From assembly GCA_902605365.1 (NCBI GenBank), contig CACLCM010000007.1, positions 1 to 62,178 of the forward strand: a stretch of 62,178 bases of DNA, written 5' to 3'. Source of the stretch: an uncultured Candidatus Poseidoniales archaeon. GTDB lineage: Archaea; Thermoplasmatota; Poseidoniia; Poseidoniales; Poseidoniaceae. A program made the position numbers and the translations under genes. Below, piece by piece: positions 56,554 to 62,178 of this stretch. The stretch's first letter is position 1. Each line of letters opens with the position of its first letter. The notes under the pieces were generated by a model. It ran no database searches, was not told the origin of the DNA, and was given only the letters and a program-made list of their open reading frames with translations.

Positions 56554-57498
56554 TTATTCGGTTTGAGCGATTATTGGCTCATATGCCTCGCTTAGCGCTA
56601 GACGCTCTTCGGCGATAGCACAATATTCTGCAGAAAGGTCACATCCGATATATCTGCGACCACTCATCTTAGCCGCTACTGCTGTAGTTCCTGAACCTAG
56701 GAATGGATCTAGGACAACATCTCCTAAGAAAGTGAACATTTCGATACAGCGTTTTGGTAATTCGACAGGGAATGGTGCAGGATGATTTACTCTCTTGGCC
56801 GACTCGGTCGGGAATGACCAAATGGATTTGGTTTGTTGAATGAACTCATCTTTGGCAATAGTATCGATTCGCCCATTGGCCCTCTCACTCTTTGAACGTG
56901 GTAATTTGTAATCACCTTTAGAGAATATCAACAAGTATTCATGGATATCTCTTAGACACGGATTAGATGCTGATTGGAAAGAGCCCCATGCGCATGATGA
57001 ACCAGCACTTGCCGATTTGTCCCAGATTACCTCTCCTCTGTGCATGAATCCGATTTCATGCATAATGAGGTTGACATGACTGGTTAGCGGAATGTACGGT
57101 TTACGGCCTAAGTTTGCGACATTTACCACCATTCGGCCACCAGGTGCTAAAACTCGATAACATTCAGCAAATACTTGATGAAGCATTTCTAGATACTCGG
57201 TAAGTGACAAATCCTCATCATAGGTTTTCGATGCATTGTATGGGGGTGAAGTCACTACAAGGTGAACACAATTATCTGGAATTGCCATCGACTTTGAATC
57301 TCCATTGATGACAATGTTTGCTAATGCATCTGGTAGTTCAGCGGCATCTCCTACATCCCTTTGTGATACTAAATCGTCATACATTCTAGAACCGTAGTAT
57401 ACTGAAGAGTCATGCCCTTCTCTCTTTGAGACTCCAAAGGAGGACGTAGTTGTCTTGGCACGTTTACGAGCACCTTCGAGAGGATTATCGCGCGCCAT
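56554..57498 (-). CDS. Orphan DNA methyltransferase (N4-cytosine/N6-adenine, TSPPY type)
   Basis: 314 residues from the ATG at 57498 (57507 also possible). Motif IV TSPPYNASKTYDEDLSLTEY comes before motif I DPFLGSGTTAVAAKMSGRRY, the beta-class order. The run NVANLGRKPYIPLTSHVN and RGEVIWDKSASAGSSCAWGS look like the archaeal methyltransferases tied to CTAG in haloarchaea, but target specificity is not proven. No restriction enzyme gene adjoins, so it is probably an epigenetic or protective enzyme. Confidence 0.88.
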   Translation of the reverse strand: MARDNPLEGARKRAKTTTSSFGVSKREGHDSSVYYGSRMYDDLVSQRDVGDAAELPDALANIVINGDSKSMAIPDNCVHLVVTSPPYNASKTYDEDLSLTEYLEMLHQVFAECYRVLAPGGRMVVNVANLGRKPYIPLTSHVNLIMHEIGFMHRGEVIWDKSASAGSSCAWGSFQSASNPCLRDIHEYLLIFSKGDYKLPRSKSERANGRIDTIAKDEFIQQTKSIWSFPTESAKRVNHPAPFPVELPKRCIEMFTFLGDVVLDPFLGSGTTAVAAKMSGRRYIGCDLSAEYCAIAEERLALSEAYEPIIAQTE

Positions 57499-57605
57499 GC
57501 TTACCATCGTTCAATATGGGTTTATGAGATTTCGCGCCTTTGCTAAGTAAGGGACGCGCGTTTGAACCGGTCGTATGAAAAACCGTAGGCTAGTCGGATT
57601 GACTG

Positions 57606-58868
57606 ATGGCAAGGGTCCTCACCCTCGACGAGGTAAACCTCGACGGTCGAACTGTACTGGTTCGCGTAGACATCAATTCACCTCTTGACCCGGTAACAAA
57701 TCTGTTCTTGGACGATACAAGAATCAGAAGAATCCTTCCAACATTGAATAGATTATCGAAATCCAAAGTCGTGCTATTAGCTCATCAATCCCGCCCAGGG
57801 AAAATGGATTTCACCTCGACTCTAGGTCATGCAAGAGAACTTGGCAGGCTACTTGGACGCAATGTCAAGTGGGTAGATGACATCTATGGGAAGGCAGCAT
57901 TGACCGCTATTGAATTGATGGAAGATGGCGATTTGTTGATGTTAAACAATGTCCGTATGGATGAAGAAGAGAACAGTGTCAAAGGAGATTTTGCCACTCT
58001 GTCCGAAACTAGAATCGTTCAGAATCTATCGCTCATTGCAGACGCTTTTGTCAATGATGCATTTGCTTGTGCTCACAGAAGTTCACCATCGATTGTAGGA
58101 TTCACAAACACGATACCATGTATTGCTGGAGAGTTGATGAATCATGAACTTGCTAAACTAGGCCAAGCACTGGATGACCCTAAGAGGCCATGTATTGCAG
58201 TGCTTGGAGGAATCAAAGTAGACGATTCGGTAATAGTTGCAGACAACATGCTAAGAGGCGATGTATGTGACCATATTTGGGTCACAGGTGGAGTCGCTAA
58301 TCTATTCCTATACCTTTCAGGCATTGATCTTGGAGAACTCAATATCAACTTCTTGAAGAATGAACTTGGAGATTCTTGGGACGACACAGTTGTTACTGCT
58401 AGTAAATTGTTAGTCGACTACCCTGAATGTATCATCATGCCGAGTGATGTTGCGCTCCACATTGCAGGAAATAGAATAGACCACCCTCTAGCAAACCTGC
58501 CGATTGAAGCACCAATATTTGACTTAGGAATCACCAGTATCCGTTCACTGTCTAAAGCGATTAAGAGTGCAGGAACTATCATTTTGAACGGTCCTGCTGG
58601 AGTTTTCGAAATGCCGGACTTCGCTTTAGGGACTGTTGAAATGCTGAACGCTTGTGCTGAAAGTGAAGGCTATGCTGTGATGGGCGGAGGCCATACTGCC
58701 ACCCTTGTCAGCCAGCGTGGATTAGCAGGCAAAATGGGACATGTTTCAACAGGAGGAGGAGCATGCCTAGACCTTCTAGCTGGCAGGACTTTGCCTGGCC
58801 TTGCTTCACTGAAAGAATCAGCGGAGCAGTTCCGTTTTTCGATCTCTAAACCTCTAGACCACCAATAA
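57606..58868 (+). CDS. pgk: Phosphoglycerate kinase
   Basis: 420 residues. It interconverts 1,3-bisphosphoglycerate and 3-phosphoglycerate with ADP/ATP. Motifs: VLVRVDINSPLDP, HQSRPGKMDFTS, DAFVNDAFACAHRSSPS (substrate site), AVLGGIKVDDSVIVADNM and the C-terminal GGGHTATLVSQRGL with MGHVSTGGGACLDLLAG. Archaeal-length enzyme, no fusion. Confidence 0.95.
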   Translation: MARVLTLDEVNLDGRTVLVRVDINSPLDPVTNLFLDDTRIRRILPTLNRLSKSKVVLLAHQSRPGKMDFTSTLGHARELGRLLGRNVKWVDDIYGKAALTAIELMEDGDLLMLNNVRMDEEENSVKGDFATLSETRIVQNLSLIADAFVNDAFACAHRSSPSIVGFTNTIPCIAGELMNHELAKLGQALDDPKRPCIAVLGGIKVDDSVIVADNMLRGDVCDHIWVTGGVANLFLYLSGIDLGELNINFLKNELGDSWDDTVVTASKLLVDYPECIIMPSDVALHIAGNRIDHPLANLPIEAPIFDLGITSIRSLSKAIKSAGTIILNGPAGVFEMPDFALGTVEMLNACAESEGYAVMGGGHTATLVSQRGLAGKMGHVSTGGGACLDLLAGRTLPGLASLKESAEQFRFSISKPLDHQ

Positions 58869-58927
58869 CTGGTCAGACTTAACGGTGGAAATAATTTCCG
58901 TGGGGTTTTTTAGAGCCTTGTCAATGA

Positions 58928-59932
58928 ATGATTGGCAGGGAAGTAGAAATTATGATTGAACATCAGAAAATACCTGTGACAAAAATTATCTCTGTTGCTT
59001 GCAGAGACTTCATGGCTTTTAGCGGGGTTCATACCTTTGAATTTGATAGTGGGATAAACAGCATTATCGGAGGAAATGCATCAGGTAAATCTTCACTTAT
59101 CTCTATGATTACTCAAACTCTATCTCCTGAGACCAGTAAGAGGTGGAACAAACAGTGGTATCCGAATAATAATTCAGACCAATCATTACTGGAAATAAAA
59201 TTCGTCGCCGATGGTAAGACTCACTACCTGAGACGGGTTATGAATGGAGATAATACCACTGACCTTCACCTATACATCGGCGAAGATGGGGATGAAGAAA
59301 GGGAGTTCTTACGAGACAGCCAAGTAGTGGGTTACTTAACTAAACTGAAACCGATTTTCCTACTAGATTCGTTTGCGACATCACGTCGGGACTTCTTTAC
59401 TTGGACCAGCCGGCATAAGGATAATGCTGATTCAATGTTTGTCTACAGAGAAGATTTACTTGACAAACTAAACGTCTTACTTCCGATAACGAATCAGAAG
59501 GTCGTAAAGGTTGTGAAGTCTCGAAATGATTTGTATGCAGTTTATGATGATGGTCAGCGAGTACGCCTATCTTCAATTGCTTCAGGCAATTTGAGAGTCG
59601 TATTCGTATTAGCCAAGATTTTGACCATGCTAGCTACAATCGAGGAAGATGACCTCTCAAGAATTGTATTAATCGATGAGATTGAAATGGGCCTAGACCG
59701 TTCAAGTATGAAGGGTTTGAATGATGCGATAAAGCATATTGCTGCTGAGAATGATTGTCAATTCATGATAACCTCAAGATTCGTTAACGGAAGAGAAAAT
59801 CCGATTAGAGTCAATAGAACTCGAATCCCAAGTTATTACAAAACCCAAGCAAACACTATCTATCAAAATCCAATCATTACATCCCACTTTCAAAAATTTG
59901 CAAAGAAGGTGATTTGGAATTGGAAACCATAA
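58928..59932 (+). CDS. ABC/SMC-type ATPase of a two-gene system
   Basis: 334 residues (M9 at 58952 is an alternative start). The N-terminus has FSGVHTFEFDSGINSIIGGN and Walker A GGNASGKS (48-55). The C-terminal half has a signature-like SSIASGNLRVVFVLAKIL and Walker B RIVLIDEIEMGLD. There is no coiled coil and no TOPRIM, so it is shorter than OLD nucleases. The switch His is replaced (MITSRF). It overlaps its partner; the architecture recalls ATPase halves of defence pairs, but the system is not identified. Confidence 0.8.
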   Translation: MIGREVEIMIEHQKIPVTKIISVACRDFMAFSGVHTFEFDSGINSIIGGNASGKSSLISMITQTLSPETSKRWNKQWYPNNNSDQSLLEIKFVADGKTHYLRRVMNGDNTTDLHLYIGEDGDEEREFLRDSQVVGYLTKLKPIFLLDSFATSRRDFFTWTSRHKDNADSMFVYREDLLDKLNVLLPITNQKVVKVVKSRNDLYAVYDDGQRVRLSSIASGNLRVVFVLAKILTMLATIEEDDLSRIVLIDEIEMGLDRSSMKGLNDAIKHIAAENDCQFMITSRFVNGRENPIRVNRTRIPSYYKTQANTIYQNPIITSHFQKFAKKVIWNWKP

Positions 59933-60795
59933 GAGAAATTATTGAATTCTCTCATGATGGTTATGGCCAGATGTGGTATCCATTTTCGGCCTCGTTTAAG
60001 GAAAACAATACAACGATTAGTGCTGAATATTACTTTGAGATCAGTGACATGCTAACTCTCATACGCGCTATGTTTGACACGAATAATCATCAGCCAGAAA
60101 TCGTGTCGAAGCGTAATCTAAAGTTGTCTCAAAAGCATTTAGTTGGCCTTGCGAAGAAAACAATATGCGCTATTCGATTTAGAACTGAGAAGAGCGAATA
60201 TATTCTTCAAAAATGCTTCATTGGCCATTATTCGACTGAAGCGAGATTGCAAAAGGTAGGTTCAACAATAACATATCACGGACAAAATGCAATCCAGACA
60301 CTAGGTAAATTCAACAAACCAATAATCATCGATGATGGAGGAATGTATCTTAACGGCTCTCTAATTTTCAAACCACTAGATAGTTATTCGAAGTCATGCA
60401 TGGCCTCTCTAGCCAATAACTGGGCTAGGATGATTGGTTTGGGAGATGCTAGAATTGAATTGGATTTTGAAGGACGATGGTCATCCATGGGAGAGTGTGG
60501 GTCATGGGGCAGGGGAATGTCTGCACGGAATAGAATTCCTTCTCCACTTCGGCTAATAACCAACTTGGCACAAGCTGTGATGAAGAAGAGGACGTACGGC
60601 ATGAGCGCACCTGTATTCACGCCATTCAATGTAGAAACTCTGAATGAATTTGAAGCGATTGCGATGATGGACTTGGTTAGAAATGTCTGCAAAGAAGAGA
60701 GTATTCAATTCATTGTAGGAATCAATTCAACCTCGCAAACTAACTCGATGATAAATGCAATAGAAACCCCAAGATTGTCCATCTATGAAGTCTAA
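59920..60795 (+). CDS. Partner of the ABC-type ATPase, possible degenerate ATPase-like protein
   Basis: 291 residues from the TTG at 59920 behind AAGGTGA, overlapping the ATPase end by 13 nt. Residues near the C-terminus (MSAPVFTPFNVETLNEFEAI then IQFIVGINSTSQ) look like the Walker B to H-loop part of an ABC ATPase, without the acidic residues. No Walker A was found. It may be an inactive half pairing with the ATPase, or an effector not recognised here. Confidence 0.6.
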   Translation: METIREIIEFSHDGYGQMWYPFSASFKENNTTISAEYYFEISDMLTLIRAMFDTNNHQPEIVSKRNLKLSQKHLVGLAKKTICAIRFRTEKSEYILQKCFIGHYSTEARLQKVGSTITYHGQNAIQTLGKFNKPIIIDDGGMYLNGSLIFKPLDSYSKSCMASLANNWARMIGLGDARIELDFEGRWSSMGECGSWGRGMSARNRIPSPLRLITNLAQAVMKKRTYGMSAPVFTPFNVETLNEFEAIAMMDLVRNVCKEESIQFIVGINSTSQTNSMINAIETPRLSIYEV

Positions 60796-60874
60796 TTTTG
60801 AGGTTCTCAATATCTAACAGCATAGGAACATCAGAATATGTAATCATTTAGCGTAATTAGGAACATGGAACTGT

Positions 60875-61435
60875 TCATTTATTGCCACTGTCCTTCTTAC
60901 TTGCCTTTTGCTTTTGAGAATGAAACTCCTTGATTTCCAATAGCCGGCATACTGCGGGCGCCCAACCACGTTTGAAGGCAGGATGGAAGCGTAGAGAATT
61001 TTCTCTTCGGATCATTTCTCGATAGACCTCCTCTATTGCTAAAGAAAGGTCAGGCATGTGAAGATTTACCCTTTTCTTCTTCGCTGGCTTGTAATCCATT
61101 GATTCACGCAAAAGGCGTTTAATGAACGATGGTTCGCATTGAAACAATTTATTCATTTCACCGCGGAGTTGATGGGGCAGACCGTTTGGACGTTGCCCAC
61201 GCTGGATGTAAGAATCATCTGGCGTTGCACCAATGACACGACTTGAACGGCGCCCCTTAGGCCCAGGCCGGCTTTTCAATGCGGCCGCATAATCGACGCT
61301 TATGCGGAGTGTATGCAAACGGTTGATTTTGCTGTCTTCCCATGCTTTGCTGTGTGACACGCCCGATAGGGAATGTTGGCCAATCTTGCAATACTTGCGT
61401 GAACGGAGCATTTTCCAGGACGGTTTGACCCCCAT
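60875..61435 (-). CDS. Basic hypothetical protein
   Basis: 186 residues from the ATG at 61435 (a longer frame begins at 61507). Strongly basic, with segments such as KSRPGPKGRRSSRVIGATPD and DYKPAKKKRVNLHMPDLS. It looks like a nucleic-acid-binding protein, without a known fold. An A/T-rich stretch with TTATAAGG lies upstream within 30 nt on the opposite side. Unknown role. Confidence 0.55.
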   Translation of the reverse strand: MGVKPSWKMLRSRKYCKIGQHSLSGVSHSKAWEDSKINRLHTLRISVDYAAALKSRPGPKGRRSSRVIGATPDDSYIQRGQRPNGLPHQLRGEMNKLFQCEPSFIKRLLRESMDYKPAKKKRVNLHMPDLSLAIEEVYREMIRRENSLRFHPAFKRGWAPAVCRLLEIKEFHSQKQKASKKDSGNK

Positions 61436-61627
61436 AATTGGCCTTTGATTGGGCGCCTTATAAGGGTAATTAAAGCGCCATAGTATTAGGTGTAAAATTA
61501 GGAGCAAGTCCGCAGTATTGCGCTCGATTTACGGCACCAATATAAGGTTGAACAATAGTATACATAAGTACCTACGACGAAAAGAGGGAGCAAACACCTC
61601 GACATAAGGAAAAATGGAGATGAAAAT

Positions 61628-62023
61628 ATGAACACAGAAAACAATGAGCAATATGAGAATGAAATGGAGAAATACACAGATGCAATGCTACCTGAGCTTA
61701 ACCAGGCCGATATAGAGAACGCTGAGTCTGTTCACTGCAAGTCCTGGGTACTTGGAAAACTAAAATCAGGCCGCACAGGGTGCTTCAACTGGCACGAAGA
61801 TATGTGCCTTGGCCTTCAGATAACTGGAGAAGACTCCATGAGATGCTTTGCGGCTGGTAACATAGACTTATCACTTCGCAGTTTAGCTATGCTAAAGCAT
61901 ACCTGTGAGTCCATAGGCATAGTCTTGGAGACTGAAGGGTACACTCTACTTATCCAGCCAGACTCAGAAGGTCCAGCTGAAGGAACTGAAACTACCGAGG
62001 CTGTTGGAATGGAAGTGGCTTGA
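61628..62023 (+). CDS. Hypothetical acidic protein
   Basis: 131 residues; acidic N-terminal tail (NNEQYENEMEKYTDAMLPEL), central domain with four Cys, and a Glu/Thr-rich end. GGAGATGAAAAT precedes the ATG. It is tightly followed by a small zinc-binding-type gene. No family was recognised. Confidence 0.65.
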   Translation: MNTENNEQYENEMEKYTDAMLPELNQADIENAESVHCKSWVLGKLKSGRTGCFNWHEDMCLGLQITGEDSMRCFAAGNIDLSLRSLAMLKHTCESIGIVLETEGYTLLIQPDSEGPAEGTETTEAVGMEVA

Positions 62024-62176
62024 ATGACTCAATCATATCAGAGAAGGTGCAGGAGATGTACCGAGATGATACACATGCTCAAGTGCAACGATCATGTGTG
62101 GAAACCCTTCGACTTTCCCGACCGAACCTCAAGTGGGAAGTGGGAACTTCACAAGTGCAACGGGAGGGGGGAGTAG
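62024..62176 (+). CDS. Small Cys-rich protein
   Basis: 50 residues, starting directly after the previous stop. CRRC near the start and further Cys/His residues (LKCNDHVW and LHKCNGRGE) suggest one bound zinc. It resembles tiny zinc-ribbon proteins of mobile elements and viruses. The window ends two bases later, so the rest of the unit is not seen. Confidence 0.55.
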   Translation: MTQSYQRRCRRCTEMIHMLKCNDHVWKPFDFPDRTSSGKWELHKCNGRGE

Positions 62177-62178
62177 TG

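Overview
The window looks like chromosome from an uncultivated marine euryarchaeon of the Marine Group II / Poseidoniales type. The core genes are archaeal: P-stalk proteins L12 and L10, L1, Spt5 with SecE, the L21e-RpoF-DUF655-KsgA cluster, and Pus10. They sit beside bacterial-type acquisitions (exonuclease VII, KatG, an RNase R-like enzyme) and many short membrane or acidic surface proteins. Starts are often preceded by GGTGA or GGAGG, and neighbouring genes commonly overlap in ATGA. The genus assignment is inference, because no 16S gene is present. No stretch over about 300 bases lacks a gene. The longest gap (13773-14039) holds a candidate structured RNA.

Layout. 1-13 kb: surface protein C-terminus, hisS, an NSS-type Na+ symporter with a secreted M14 carboxypeptidase, MscS, a cis-prenyltransferase, Nudix, RidA and a phosphohexomutase. 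13.8-19.3 kb: candidate RNA, the L11(short)-L1-L10-L12 operon, three membrane proteins, SecE and Spt5. 19.4-32.6 kb: DnaJ-like, RNase R-like, tRNA-Leu(UAG), RND transporter, ferredoxin, KsgA/DUF655/RpoF/L21e, Pus10 and exonuclease VII.

The most unusual part is 32.8-42.4 kb. A 1299-residue single-subunit (T7-like) RNA polymerase with all catalytic motifs intact lies behind an archaeal TATA-like box. Downstream on the same strand are three intergenic copies, and one intragenic near-copy, of the element CACATAACACATA, two of them directly after a perfect 5-bp hairpin. Around them are six tiny genes, a divergent TFS-like transcription factor with an altered catalytic loop, structured intergenic RNA, and an operon with two identical ubiquitin-like domains ending in GG fused to an unknown domain, an E1-like enzyme and a JAMM protease. 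The block ends in a strong hairpin plus T-run terminator of bacterial or phage type. My reading is a self-contained transcription unit: the host polymerase makes the single-subunit polymerase, which then transcribes its own island including the ubiquitin-like system.

43-62 kb: thioredoxin-like, KatG and peroxiredoxin (peroxide defence); a UPF1-like helicase plus PLD pair resembling Mokosh-type defence; an AIG1-like membrane protein; a protein with histone-fold-like segments; an M24 peptidase; an orphan DNA methyltransferase; phosphoglycerate kinase; an ABC-type ATPase with an unknown partner; and a cluster of unrecognised genes at the right edge.
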